Position numbers and translations under genes: made by a program
In this document: one piece after another, positions 34,897 through 43,149 of the stretch
Numbering within the stretch: position 1 is the stretch's first letter
How the letters are laid out: each line of letters opens with the position of its first letter
Origin: an uncultured Clostridia bacterium
GTDB lineage: Bacteria > Bacillota > Clostridia > Oscillospirales > Acutalibacteraceae
Assembly: GCA_937876205.1 (NCBI GenBank)
Contig: CALEII010000009.1
Coordinates: 1 to 54,925, forward strand
Length of the DNA: 54,925 bases
Direction: 5' to 3'
The notes under the pieces: model-generated
What the model saw: only the letters and a program-made list of their open reading frames with translations
The model's database searches: none
Told to the model about the DNA's origin: nothing

Positions 34897-35031
34897 ATAA
34901 ATTACAAACTATATATTTTATGGATGTTATTGCATTGCTGTGGCTATTTTTTTTTCTGCATAAATAACACTTTCGGGTGTGCAAATATACGTGTGAACAA
35001 AAATAGTTTTTATAAAATTATTGCTTAATGC

Positions 35032-35060
35032 TTGACAATTGTAAAATGATGTGATATAGT
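35032..35060 (+). promoter_or_regulatory. Promoter of the small peptide unit
   Basis: TTGACA (35032-35037), 17 bp, TATAGT (35055-35060). Confidence 0.75.
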
Positions 35061-35089
35061 GACAAAAATATAAAGAGAGGTAAATTGCT

Positions 35090-35203
35090 TTGAATACATA
35101 TCTTGTTTTTAATTTTGATATGGATATGCAGTGGCTTGCACAGGATGATTATCATTCATCACTTGGCAGGCTTATACCTCTATATTCATATCGGGACAGA
35201 TAG
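35090..35203 (+). CDS. 37-residue peptide, TTG start
   Basis: TTG 35090 stands behind AGAGAGG (7-10 nt) and reads MNTYLVFNFDMDMQWLAQDD to ...LYSYRDR, then TAG. A consensus promoter, a ribosome site and a strong terminator surround it, so it is a complete unit of about 200 nt. It is aromatic- and Asp-rich, has no transmembrane segment and belongs to no family I recognise. It could be a free peptide or a leader whose terminator controls the methyltransferase operon. Confidence 0.5.
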   Translation: MNTYLVFNFDMDMQWLAQDDYHSSLGRLIPLYSYRDR

Positions 35204-35225
35204 TATTGTATTTCCATATGTTTAT

Positions 35226-35267
35226 AACGGTGTAAGTTGTTGCAGAAACTTACACCGTTAATTTTTT
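35226..35267 (+). terminator. Terminator/attenuator before the methyltransferase operon
   Basis: AACGGTGTAAGTT (35226-35238) pairs perfectly with AACTTACACCGTT (35047+200 to 35259), followed by AATTTTTT. It stands 29 bp before the next start codon, so regulated read-through is possible. Confidence 0.8.
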
Positions 35268-35295
35268 ATATTTATTTATCCAAAGGAGAATTATC

Positions 35296-36141
35296 ATGAA
35301 ATTATTTGATTTAATCAAAAAGAAATTTTTTAAGAAGCAACCTGTGAAAACAGGTGACCATCTTGTCGATTTCTATAACCGTATTGATGAAGATTCACGT
35401 CTTTTATCCAAACACGGAAGAATTGAGTTTCTGACAACCGTAAAATATGTTGAAAAATATCTGAATGACGGTATGAGAATCATGGAAATCGGTGCGGCTA
35501 CGGGCAGATACACGCATTATTTTGCTCAGAAAGGCTTCGAGGTTGATGCAGTTGACCTTGTTGAGCATAATATTGAGATTTTCAAAACAAAAACTCAACC
35601 GAATGAAAAAGTCAGCATCAGGCAAGGAAATGCAATTGATATGTCTGAATGCCCCGATAATAGTTATGATGTAACGCTTCTGTTAGGTCCGATGTATCAT
35701 CTGTATACCGAAGAAGACCAGAAAAAAGCTCTTTCGGAAGCAATCCGTATAACAAAACCTAACGGATTTATTTTTGTTGCATACTGTATGGTTGACCCTT
35801 CTGTTTTAACGGGAATTTTTAAAAATAATAAGGTTCAGCAAAGCATTGAAGACGGTCTTATTGACACCGAAACTTTTGAAACGTTTTTTCCTCCGCACGG
35901 TATTTTTAAGCTTTACACAATGGATGAGATTTTTGAATTAACACAAGAATTCAATGCCGTAAGACTGCATTTTATTTCGACAGACGGTTACACCTTGCAT
36001 ATGAAAGATGTAATTGACAAAATGGACAACGAAACTTACGAACTGTATCTGAAATATCATTTCAGAATCTGCGAAAGACAGGATTTAATCGGAATGTCGC
36101 ACCATACACTTGATGTGCTGAGAAAGGAGAATAAGCAATGA
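35296..36141 (+). CDS. SAM-dependent class I methyltransferase
   Basis: The 281-residue protein has motif I IMEIGAATGRYTHYF, the acidic loop FEVDAVDLVEHN, and NSYDVTLLLGPMYHLY with IRITKPNGFIFVAYC, the standard Rossmann-fold methyltransferase series. AAGGAG precedes the ATG. It overlaps the next gene (ATGA). Codon choice is visibly AT-richer than the genes to the left, suggesting acquisition together with its two neighbours. Substrate unknown. Confidence 0.87.
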   Translation: MKLFDLIKKKFFKKQPVKTGDHLVDFYNRIDEDSRLLSKHGRIEFLTTVKYVEKYLNDGMRIMEIGAATGRYTHYFAQKGFEVDAVDLVEHNIEIFKTKTQPNEKVSIRQGNAIDMSECPDNSYDVTLLLGPMYHLYTEEDQKKALSEAIRITKPNGFIFVAYCMVDPSVLTGIFKNNKVQQSIEDGLIDTETFETFFPPHGIFKLYTMDEIFELTQEFNAVRLHFISTDGYTLHMKDVIDKMDNETYELYLKYHFRICERQDLIGMSHHTLDVLRKENKQ

Positions 36142-36902
36142 TAATAAAAAATGAAATTCCAATCCTTGAGTTTGACACGGATAAAACAGCAATTATTGTT
36201 CCGACACACGAAAATCTGAATCTTAAGTTACCTCGTAAAGCCGTTTTTGCTTTTTTGGATAAGCATATTGAAGAATATGCAAAAGCACACAATGGTATTA
36301 GGGTTGGTGAATTCACATCTGAAACAAAAGACTATCCTGTATATGTTATCAATTACAACGGAGAAGATGTCTGCCTGTGTCAGGCACCTGTAGGAGCCGC
36401 GGCTGCTGTTCAGATACTTGAATGGTTAATCGGGTACGGTGTTCGGGAAATAATTACAGGCGGATGTTGCGGTACACTTGCGGATTTTGAAGAGAATGTG
36501 TTTATCGTCCCATATAAAGCATTACGAGATGAAGGAACATCGTATCACTATATGAAACCGTCACGATTTGTGGAAATTAACAAGAATGCTTTGAAAGCGA
36601 TTGAGGAGACTGTTGCGGAGCACGGACTACCATACCGTGAAGTAATAACATGGACAACAGACGGATTTTATCGTGAAACCAAAGAAAAAGTAATATACAG
36701 AAAGCAGGAAGGTTGTGAAGTTGTGGAAATGGAATGTTCTGCTCTTGCAGCGTGTGCTTCTTTTCGTGAGGCAGTGTGGGGATGTATTTTATTTACTGCC
36801 GATACGCTTGCAGATGTTGAAAACTATGATGAACGTAATTGGGGCGGCGAATCCTTTGCTTATGCACTTGAATTGTGCCTTGATGCAGTTATAAAAATTT
36901 AA
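36138..36902 (+). CDS. Nucleoside phosphorylase (PNP/UDP type)
   Basis: The 254-residue protein shows the phosphorylase core: CLCQAPVGAAAAVQILEWLI, IITGGCCGTL (GG-CG-L strand), the base/ribose region TTDGFYRE, and VVEMECSALAACA, the EMExxA ribose-binding motif. It probably phosphorolyses uridine or a purine nucleoside in the cytoplasm. It overlaps the methyltransferase by 4 nt and is followed 14 bp later by a GNAT. Such trios suggest modification or salvage of a nucleoside-type compound, which is inference. Confidence 0.87.
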   Translation: MIIKNEIPILEFDTDKTAIIVPTHENLNLKLPRKAVFAFLDKHIEEYAKAHNGIRVGEFTSETKDYPVYVINYNGEDVCLCQAPVGAAAAVQILEWLIGYGVREIITGGCCGTLADFEENVFIVPYKALRDEGTSYHYMKPSRFVEINKNALKAIEETVAEHGLPYREVITWTTDGFYRETKEKVIYRKQEGCEVVEMECSALAACASFREAVWGCILFTADTLADVENYDERNWGGESFAYALELCLDAVIKI

Positions 36903-36916
36903 AAGGAGTAATTAAA

Positions 36917-37465
36917 ATGACCAAAAAACAAATAGAATACATAAAAAATACTCCTGTTATTGAAACAGAGAGATTGATTCTTCGCCCTATTACACCTGAA
37001 GATGCCGAAGCGTCATTTGTGTGGCTCAGCGATGAAAGAGTCAACAAATTCATGCCGTACAATCTTTATAAAAACATTGATGAGGTTTTGCATTGGATAA
37101 ATGTAATACTTCCTGAAGACGAGAATTATCATTGGGGTTTTGTTCTTAAAGAAAACAATCTGTTAATCGGTAGCGGTAGCATAGGACCGCACAAAGGCAA
37201 CCCTGACGAGTGGGGATTCGGTTACAATATCCGTTCAGACTATTGGAATAAAGGTTTAACCACAGAAGCCACAAAAAGAATGATTGAATTTGCATATAAA
37301 GAACACGGCATAAAAGATTTTGTTTCCGACCATGCTGTTGATAACCCTGCTTCAGGCAGAGTTATGGAAAAGTGTGGGTTGGTATTTGACCGGTATGGGG
37401 AATACAGCACCTTTGACGGTACGCAGACCTTTAAAGCAAAATTTTATAAAATGCATTTGGAGTGA
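36917..37465 (+). CDS. GNAT acetyltransferase, RimJ/RimL type
   Basis: The 182-residue protein has IETERLILRPITPEDAEA, the RimJ/L-type opening, then WGFGYNIRSDYWNKGLTTEA (acetyl-CoA loop) and DNPASGRVMEKCGLVFD, the diagnostic N-x-x-S-x-x-V/L-x-x-K-x-G-F motif. AAAAGGAG lies before the ATG. Third gene of the AT-rich cluster. Target (amino acid, antibiotic or protein N-terminus) unknown. Confidence 0.88.
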   Translation: MTKKQIEYIKNTPVIETERLILRPITPEDAEASFVWLSDERVNKFMPYNLYKNIDEVLHWINVILPEDENYHWGFVLKENNLLIGSGSIGPHKGNPDEWGFGYNIRSDYWNKGLTTEATKRMIEFAYKEHGIKDFVSDHAVDNPASGRVMEKCGLVFDRYGEYSTFDGTQTFKAKFYKMHLE

Positions 37466-37477
37466 GGATTTGTGATG

Positions 37478-37510
37478 AAAAAAATCCCCGCTTCTTTCGA
37501 AACGGGGATT
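37478..37510 (-). terminator. Terminator of the GGGtGRT operon
   Basis: Minus strand AATCCCCG ... CGGGGATT followed by T's (complement of the A-run at 37478-37482). It also separates the convergent GNAT gene. Confidence 0.8.
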
Positions 37511-37531
37511 AAGGATATAATAATTATTTAA

Positions 37532-38530
37532 TTACTTGCTTGCTTCTTCGATAGCAACTGCACAAGCAACTGTCATACCAACCATGGGGTTGTTACCTGC
37601 GCCGATAAGACCCATCATTTCAACGTGAGCGGGAACTGATGAAGAACCTGCGAACTGAGCGTCTGAGTGCATACGACCCATTGTATCTGTCATACCGTAT
37701 GAAGCGGGACCTGCAGCCATATTATCGGGATGAAGTGTACGGCCTGTACCGCCGCCTGATGCAACTGAGAAGTAGCTTACGCCGTTTTCAACACACCATT
37801 TCTTGTATGTGCCTGCAACGGGATGCTGGAAACGAGTGGGGTTAGTTGAGTTACCTGTGATTGAAACACCAACGTTTTCAAGCTTCATAATAGCAACGCC
37901 TTCGGGTACATTGTCTGAACCGTAGCAACGAACCTTAGCTCTGTCACCTGTTGAGTAAGCTGTTTCGTTAACAATCTTAACTGTTTCTGAATAGGGATCA
38001 AATTCAGTCTGAACGTATGTGAAACCGTTGATTCTTGAAATGATCATAGCAGCGTCCTTGCCGAGGCCGTTAAGGATAACACGGAGGGGCTGAACTCTTA
38101 CCTTGTTTGCGTTAAGAGCGATTTTGATAGCGCCTTCAGCAGCTGCGAAGCTTTCGTGACCTGCAAGGAAGCAGAAGCATTCTGTTTCTTCTGAAAGGAG
38201 CATTTTGCCGAGGTTACCGTGGCCGAGACCAACCTGACGGTTGTCAGCAACTGAACCGGGGATACAGAAAGCCTGAAGACCTTCACCGATTGCAGCAGCA
38301 GCGTCAGCAGCCTTTGTGCAGCCCTTCTTGAGAGCGATAGCACAACCTACTGTGTATGCCCATACAGCGTTTTCAAAGCAGATGGGCTGAGTTTCTCTTA
38401 CGATTTTGTCGCAGTCGATACCCTTTGCAAGAGTGATTTCCTTACACTCTTCGATTGAGTTGATGCCGTATTCTTTAAGAACTGAGAGAATTTTAGCTTC
38501 TCTTCTTTCGTAGTTTTCAAATAATGCCAT
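37532..38530 (-). CDS. GGGtGRT family protein
   Basis: The 332-residue protein contains VASGGGTGRTLHPDNMAAGP, the signature that names the family, plus FCFLAGHESFAAAEGAIKIA and VGCAIALKKGCTKAADAAAA. The family is paired with an Fe-S scaffold-like protein in many anaerobic Firmicutes and has no established biochemistry. AAGGAGG lies before the ATG, 14 bp after the stop of its partner gene. Codon use is very biased (GCA, GGC, CGT-type choices), suggesting high expression. Confidence 0.88.
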   Translation of the reverse strand: MALFENYERREAKILSVLKEYGINSIEECKEITLAKGIDCDKIVRETQPICFENAVWAYTVGCAIALKKGCTKAADAAAAIGEGLQAFCIPGSVADNRQVGLGHGNLGKMLLSEETECFCFLAGHESFAAAEGAIKIALNANKVRVQPLRVILNGLGKDAAMIISRINGFTYVQTEFDPYSETVKIVNETAYSTGDRAKVRCYGSDNVPEGVAIMKLENVGVSITGNSTNPTRFQHPVAGTYKKWCVENGVSYFSVASGGGTGRTLHPDNMAAGPASYGMTDTMGRMHSDAQFAGSSSVPAHVEMMGLIGAGNNPMVGMTVACAVAIEEASK

Positions 38531-38544
38531 GTCCGTGTACCTCC

Positions 38545-39237
38545 TTATTCCTTACGGGGATCGATGTACTTAGCAGCATCAGCAAATCTGCCGTAAGTGC
38601 CCATAGCCTTGTTGTAAGCTGTTGTGGGATCATCGCCCTTCTTGATGAAGTCTGTCATCTTGCCGAGAGAAACGAACTCGTAACCGATAACCTGGTCATT
38701 TTCGTCAAGAGCCATTCTTGTAACATAGCCTTCAGCCATTTCAAGGTAACGAACACCCTTAGCGTTTGTGCCGTACATTGTACCAACCTGTGAACGGAGG
38801 CCCTTACCAAGGTCTTCAAGACCTGCGCCTACTGTAAGACCGTCTTCTGAGAAAGCAGACTGTGTTCTGCCGTAAACGATCTGAAGGAAAAGCTCACGCA
38901 TAGCTGTGTTGATAGCATCACATACAAGGTCTGTGTTGAGAGCTTCGAGAATTGTCTTGCCGGGGAGAATTTCACTTGCCATAGCAGCTGAGTGAGTCAT
39001 ACCTGAGCAACCGATTGTTTCAACAAGTGCTTCTTCGATGATGCCTTCCTTAACATTGAGAGAGAGCTTGCAAGCACCCTGCTGAGGAGCACACCAGCCG
39101 ATACCGTGTGTGAAACCTGAAATGTCCTTTACGTCATAAGCCTTAACCCATTTGCCTTCTTCGGGGATGGGTGCGGGACCATGGTGAGGTCCTTTGTTGA
39201 CTTTGCACATTTCTAATACTTCGTGTGAATAAGTCAT
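38545..39237 (-). CDS. NifU-like Fe-S cluster scaffold, partner of GGGtGRT
   Basis: The 230-residue protein carries an IscU/NifU-like domain in its first two thirds: GWCAPQQGACKLSLNVKEG, EALVETIGCSGMTHSAAMAS, with Cys residues placed like scaffold ligands. The C-terminal part (YVTRMALDENDQVIGYEFVS) is specific to the GGGtGRT-linked type. First gene of the operon, under a TATAAT-like -10 in the AT-rich gap at 39270-39300. Probably assembles or carries an Fe-S cluster in the cytoplasm for the partner. Confidence 0.83.
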   Translation of the reverse strand: MTYSHEVLEMCKVNKGPHHGPAPIPEEGKWVKAYDVKDISGFTHGIGWCAPQQGACKLSLNVKEGIIEEALVETIGCSGMTHSAAMASEILPGKTILEALNTDLVCDAINTAMRELFLQIVYGRTQSAFSEDGLTVGAGLEDLGKGLRSQVGTMYGTNAKGVRYLEMAEGYVTRMALDENDQVIGYEFVSLGKMTDFIKKGDDPTTAYNKAMGTYGRFADAAKYIDPRKE

Positions 39238-39338
39238 TTTGATTATCTCCTTTCGGTTTTATCCGAGTAATTATTACCACTTTGTTATTATACAAAAAAA
39301 AATTCAGAATATCAATAGTAAAAATATAAATATCGGTG

Positions 39339-39367
39339 TTTACAAATTGAAAATTTTGTGTTAATAT
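39339..39367 (+). promoter_or_regulatory. Promoter of the dockerin protein gene
   Basis: TTTACA (39339-39344), 17 bp, TAATAT (39362-39367), about 36 bp before the ATG. Confidence 0.5.
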
Positions 39368-39403
39368 GTATAAGTAATAGATTATAGACAGGAGATTTAA
39401 TTT

Positions 39404-40654
39404 ATGAAAAAGATTGTTTCTGTATTTTGTGCAGTAGTTCTTCTTGTGTCATCTTTTTCTGTCTGTGTCAGTGCACTCTCTGCAACTGATGCAAACTCGG
39501 CACTTGAGGCTCAGAACGCTGCATTCAAGCAGCTTGTTGTTGAAAGACTTGATGTAAACGCATCAGGTAAAATTGAGGCAGCCGACGCAAGACTTGTTCT
39601 TCTGGCTTCTGCCGGCCTTTCAGAGGATGCTCTCAAGAGTGAAGCTAATGCCGATATTGACGGTGACGGTAATGTGACTGCAATTGATGCGAGAGTTTTT
39701 CTCCGTCTTGCCGCAGGTCTTGAAACTCCCGAAAAATATGTCGCATTTTCAGACGCAGAGAAGTTTGACTACTTCAAGGCTATCATAAACAGCATCAAGC
39801 CCAATAGATATAATTTCTACATATACAATCTTGAAACTAATCCCTCTGTTTCTCATAATAATCCTGAGATGGTTAAGGATATCAATGAGCAGATGAATGA
39901 TGTCGCAGGCAAATTCGGTATGGATGAAGAAATGGACTTCGGTAAAGAGCTCACAACTCCCGTAGCACCCGTCAGCCAGACCTTCAGTGCAAAAATTGCA
40001 TCAAAAACATCAATTCCCGTAAAGGGTGATGATCTTGCCTGTATTGCAACACTCAGCAATGTCAAGAAAGTAGAGTACAAGACAGGTGAGACCTATAAAA
40101 TTGAGACAAAGGTGCGTCAGGCATCAAAGAATATTGTTTACACAGACACAATGACAGGGCTTGATTCAATTACAGTCTATATCAAGGATGATGCTTCTGT
40201 AGCAATCAAAGACAGCGGTAATAATTTTGATTCTCTCAATGTTGCCACAATGCTTGAGGTGCTTGACGATGTTGATATTGCTCTTATGAAGAGACAGAAT
40301 GCAGACTCAATTGCAAGTCTTGAAAACAGCTTCTCAGGTATGGGTGACTTTGACTTTGAAATGACTCCCAAGACAATAAGATACCACGATTCTTATGTAA
40401 AGGTTTATTTTGAGCCCGATACAGGCAAGCCTATAGCAGTTGACTATAACCTCAGATACAATATTGTAATGAATATGGATATCTTCATTGATATCAATGC
40501 TATGGACCTTATCACAGGCGGCTCAAGCGGCTCCAGCTTCGGTCAGATACTCTATGTTGATGACGATGTTGACCTTGACACAGAAATGAATGTCTTCAAT
40601 TCATACTACTTCTTTGATAATAATCCCAATCACGCAGTTCTTTCTGCAGAATAA
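39404..40654 (+). CDS. Secreted protein with N-terminal type I dockerin
   Basis: The 416-residue protein has a signal peptide (MKKIVSVFCAVVLLVSSFSV) and, unusually, its dockerin next to it at about residues 45-105. The first half is LDVNASGKIEAADARLVLLAS, where the Ca loop is partly degenerate. The second half is ADIDGDGNVTAIDARVFLRL, which is intact. The remaining 300 residues (SDAEKFDYFKAIINSIKPNR onward) are beta-rich and unassigned; they recall lipoprotein-like or LppX/LolA-type folds only loosely. Probably docks to a cell-surface cohesin. The ATG has CAGGAGA upstream. Confidence 0.83.
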   Translation: MKKIVSVFCAVVLLVSSFSVCVSALSATDANSALEAQNAAFKQLVVERLDVNASGKIEAADARLVLLASAGLSEDALKSEANADIDGDGNVTAIDARVFLRLAAGLETPEKYVAFSDAEKFDYFKAIINSIKPNRYNFYIYNLETNPSVSHNNPEMVKDINEQMNDVAGKFGMDEEMDFGKELTTPVAPVSQTFSAKIASKTSIPVKGDDLACIATLSNVKKVEYKTGETYKIETKVRQASKNIVYTDTMTGLDSITVYIKDDASVAIKDSGNNFDSLNVATMLEVLDDVDIALMKRQNADSIASLENSFSGMGDFDFEMTPKTIRYHDSYVKVYFEPDTGKPIAVDYNLRYNIVMNMDIFIDINAMDLITGGSSGSSFGQILYVDDDVDLDTEMNVFNSYYFFDNNPNHAVLSAE

Positions 40655-40709
40655 ATTCTGAAATAAAAAATGACCCGTTACGGGTCGTACTCTAAAGGAC
40701 AGTATAACT

Positions 40710-40744
40710 AAAAGGCAGAAACGAATCTTCGTTTCTGCCTTTTT
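40710..40744. terminator. Bidirectional terminator
   Basis: AAAAGGCAGAAACGAA, TC, TTCGTTTCTGCCTTTT: a 16-bp perfect stem with A/T flanks, between the convergent dockerin gene and the small membrane-protein gene. Confidence 0.88.
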
Positions 40745-40933
40745 CTATTTTTTGTTGCGTTTAATGATCCGTCGGGTCAATAACATCAGTGTTGCAAGAG
40801 CCACAGTGCATCCAAAAAGAATCAATAACCACCTTAAAACCCAGAATAAAACATTCAATCCAATGATTACTCCAATTAAGACAACTGCCAGATCACTCTT
40901 GCTATAATGATAATAATATCTCATATCATTCAC
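40745..40933 (-). CDS. Small two-helix membrane protein
   Basis: Up to 62 residues: a polar start (MNDMRYYYHYSKSD), one or two hydrophobic helices (LAVVLIGVIIGLNVLFWVLR, LLILFGCTVALATLML) and a basic end (RRIIKRNKK). Start is GTG 40933, overlapping the upstream TGA, or ATG 40924; neither has a good Shine-Dalgarno, so coupling is likely. Its translation is tied to the RHH-like protein gene. Function unknown. Confidence 0.6.
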   Translation of the reverse strand: MNDMRYYYHYSKSDLAVVLIGVIIGLNVLFWVLRWLLILFGCTVALATLMLLTRRIIKRNKK

Positions 40934-41652
40934 TTGAACGAAACATAACCATAATGGAACTGACCAATGGAAATCACTTGTTTTAAATCATTACCAGTGC
41001 TAGTGACTTTCAGCATAGATGCGCGTACATTAGGTTCAATCCGAGTATTTTTTAATTTTAACCAAATTCTTGCCCGTTCACCTCGGAATGCAACTGGAAC
41101 TGCATTGGGTTCCGGGCAATCAACCGGCTCCTTTTGAGAATAAACTTCTATTACTTCCGCAGCATATCCAATGTCGTTGATTCCTTCTTGTCCCAAAATT
41201 GTATTGCCGGCAAAAAAGATTGTTACGGGTTTTCCATTGCGAATTTTATCATTAAAATATTTTACCTTCGCGGCACTCATTCCAAAAAAGAGAGATTGAG
41301 TGGAAAACCAAGTATAATCCCGGCTGGAGCAGTCCAACAGATATTCCTGCATGGTTTGATCCTCGTCAAATTTCATACCTCCCCATTCTTTGGTACCTAA
41401 TTTCATAAAAATAATATTTTCTTCATTACCCAAAGGCTCATTTTGAGAAACAATCATATCTTTAACCTCCTCGCTATAAAGATATTTCTTTTTCAACTCA
41501 AGATAAAGTGTTTCATCTCTGGCCAGCATATACATTTCCAAAACATCGGTTAATGCAGCAGTTTTTGGAATCTCTTTGATTCTGATAAATTCATTAAAGA
41601 TTTCTTGAGTAGTATCGGGAACCGATACAGTCATATAATTTTGACGGGGCAT
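40930..41652 (-). CDS. Unknown protein with ribbon-helix-helix-like start
   Basis: The 240-residue protein has an N-terminus YMTVSVPDTTQEIFNEFIRI that looks like a ribbon-helix-helix segment. Next come a helical linker (ALTDVLEMYMLARDETLYLELKKK) and a beta-rich C-terminal domain (VTIFFAGNTILGQEGINDIG, ARIWLKLKNTRIE) of possible PUA/EVE-like type. AAGGAG lies 10 nt before the ATG. AT-rich third positions and isolation between terminators and hairpin arrays suggest a horizontally acquired pair with the small membrane protein. Defence or toxin role is speculative. Confidence 0.65.
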   Translation of the reverse strand: MPRQNYMTVSVPDTTQEIFNEFIRIKEIPKTAALTDVLEMYMLARDETLYLELKKKYLYSEEVKDMIVSQNEPLGNEENIIFMKLGTKEWGGMKFDEDQTMQEYLLDCSSRDYTWFSTQSLFFGMSAAKVKYFNDKIRNGKPVTIFFAGNTILGQEGINDIGYAAEVIEVYSQKEPVDCPEPNAVPVAFRGERARIWLKLKNTRIEPNVRASMLKVTSTGNDLKQVISIGQFHYGYVSFK

Positions 41653-41703
41653 TTTAACTTTCTCCTTACTTTATTTGTACCATATAGCCGTTCGACTATT
41701 CAT

Positions 41704-41732
41704 AGTGTACCATACCACCGACCGACTGTCAA
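41704..41732 (-). promoter_or_regulatory. Promoter of the RHH/membrane-protein pair
   Basis: Minus strand TTGACA (41732-41727), 17 bp, TACACT (41709-41704). The spacer has the direct repeat GTCGGTCGG, and downstream lies ATAGTCGAACGGCTAT, an imperfect palindrome that could be an RHH operator. Confidence 0.6.
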
Positions 41733-41919
41733 GCTTTTTACATAAAAATCTTAAAAATCAAGGCAGAAAGATTGTGCCGATAAGAATATTCTTATTGCTG
41801 TTTATATCGCACCATAGGATACAATGAGCCATGAGCAAGATAAAGGGTTTTAGGTTCTCCTAAAAAGTGGAAAATGTGCCGTACATTTTCCCTGCTTGTT
41901 ACGGTATAAGACAAATATT

Positions 41920-42178
41920 AAACGGATGTGTAGAATTTCTGCACATCCGTTTTACTGTCTCAAAAAATATTTTAATAGTGATATTGTGAGACAGGTCTCA
42001 CAGTGTTATTTTGCCTATCGGCAAAGTGATATTAAAACCTACGGTTTTAGTAATATTTTATTCGCTCTTAAACTGCCGAAGGCAATATCACTCGGCGGTA
42101 GCCGAATATAACTGCGAAGCAATATAACTCGCCGTAAGGCGAATAAAACTGGCGTTGTATCCTTACGGGTACAACGCC
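41920..42178. repeat. Tandem array of mini-hairpins
   Basis: At least eight hairpins in 259 bp: AAACGGATGTG/CACATCCGTTT, TGTGAGAC/GTCTCACA, TTTGCC-TATC-GGCAAA, AAAACC/GGTTTT, TGCC-GAA-GGCA, CGGC-GGTA-GCCG, TGC-GAA-GCA, CGCC-GTAA-GGCG and GGCGTTGTA/TACAACGCC. The last five are separated by near-constant 8-9-nt spacers of the form AATATMACT. The stems differ while spacers and tetraloop style are kept. No ORF. The stretch 41740-41919 before it shows nothing clear. Confidence 0.75.
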
Positions 42179-42213
42179 TATCTGACGGTCATTTTTTTGT
42201 GTGAATTGTTGTT

Positions 42214-43149
42214 TTATTTTAGCATCTTGCTTTTCATAAATACTATCATTGCAGTAATCGCTATAACAAGTGAGCCCACAACAACAATAAGGAAGCCCCA
42301 GGGATTTTCTGCAAAGGGAAGATTCAGATTCATTCCGAATGCACTGAATATCAATGTGGGGATTGAAAGCACGATTGTGATAACTGAAAGCACCTTCATT
42401 ACGATGTTGAGGTTGTTTGAAATAACCGATGCAAAGGCATCCATTGTGCCGCTTAAAATACCTGAATAGATATTTGCCATTTCGATAGCCTGTTTGTTTT
42501 CAACGATAACATCCTCAAGCAGGTCAATATCCTCGGGGTATTTCTTGATAATCTCAAGACGGAGCATTTTTTCAAGTATAGCTTCGTTAGAGCGCAGTGC
42601 TGTTGTGAAGTAAACAAGGGATTTTTCAAGCTTCAGAAGCTCGATAAGCTCTTTGTTACGCTGAGACTTGTGAAGCTCATTTTCAACATTTTCACTCTTG
42701 CGGTCTATATGACGAAGATATGTCAGGAAAAGTGAAGATGTCTTATAAAGTATCTGCAGAATGAAACGGGATTTCATATTGCTGTAAAAATCCCTTACCT
42801 TGCCGTTTGAAAATTGCTTGAGAATGGGTGTATCCTCACTGCAGACTGTGATAACGGCATCCTCTACAACAATGATAGAAAGAGGAATTGTGCTGTAAAG
42901 CTCAGTCTCGGTTTCTGTTTCTCTTGTGGGAATATTAACAAGAATCATTGTGTAGTTGTCTTCAAGCTCAATACGGGAACGCTCGTCGGCGTCAAGTGCA
43001 GCCTTGAGAGCATCAATATCAAGATTGTATTTGTTGGAAATTCTGTTGATTTCCGATTCTGTGGGGGCAACAAGATTGACCCAGCAGCCGGGTTCCGGCC
43101 CTGTTAACTCCTCAAGGTAGTTGTTCCTTGTGATGTAACAGTTTGTCAT
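42214..43149 (-). CDS. corA: CorA-family magnesium/divalent cation channel
   Basis: The 311-residue protein has an acidic cytoplasmic N-terminal domain (DIDALKAALDADERSRIELE), a long stalk helix (SENVENELHKSQRNKELIEL), two C-terminal transmembrane helices and the selectivity motif GMN in FGMNLNLPF. It forms a pentameric Mg channel by family knowledge. ATG 43149 was chosen because GAAAGGA lies 10 nt upstream; the TTG at 43158 is too close to it. A 185-nt hairpin-rich leader precedes the gene. Confidence 0.93.
   Translation of the reverse strand: MTNCYITRNNYLEELTGPEPGCWVNLVAPTESEINRISNKYNLDIDALKAALDADERSRIELEDNYTMILVNIPTRETETETELYSTIPLSIIVVEDAVITVCSEDTPILKQFSNGKVRDFYSNMKSRFILQILYKTSSLFLTYLRHIDRKSENVENELHKSQRNKELIELLKLEKSLVYFTTALRSNEAILEKMLRLEIIKKYPEDIDLLEDVIVENKQAIEMANIYSGILSGTMDAFASVISNNLNIVMKVLSVITIVLSIPTLIFSAFGMNLNLPFAENPWGFLIVVVGSLVIAITAMIVFMKSKMLK

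Noticed and set aside
41920..42178. CRISPR array
   Set aside because: The units are 17-20 bp, the stems differ and the spacers are constant, the reverse of CRISPR; no cas genes are near.
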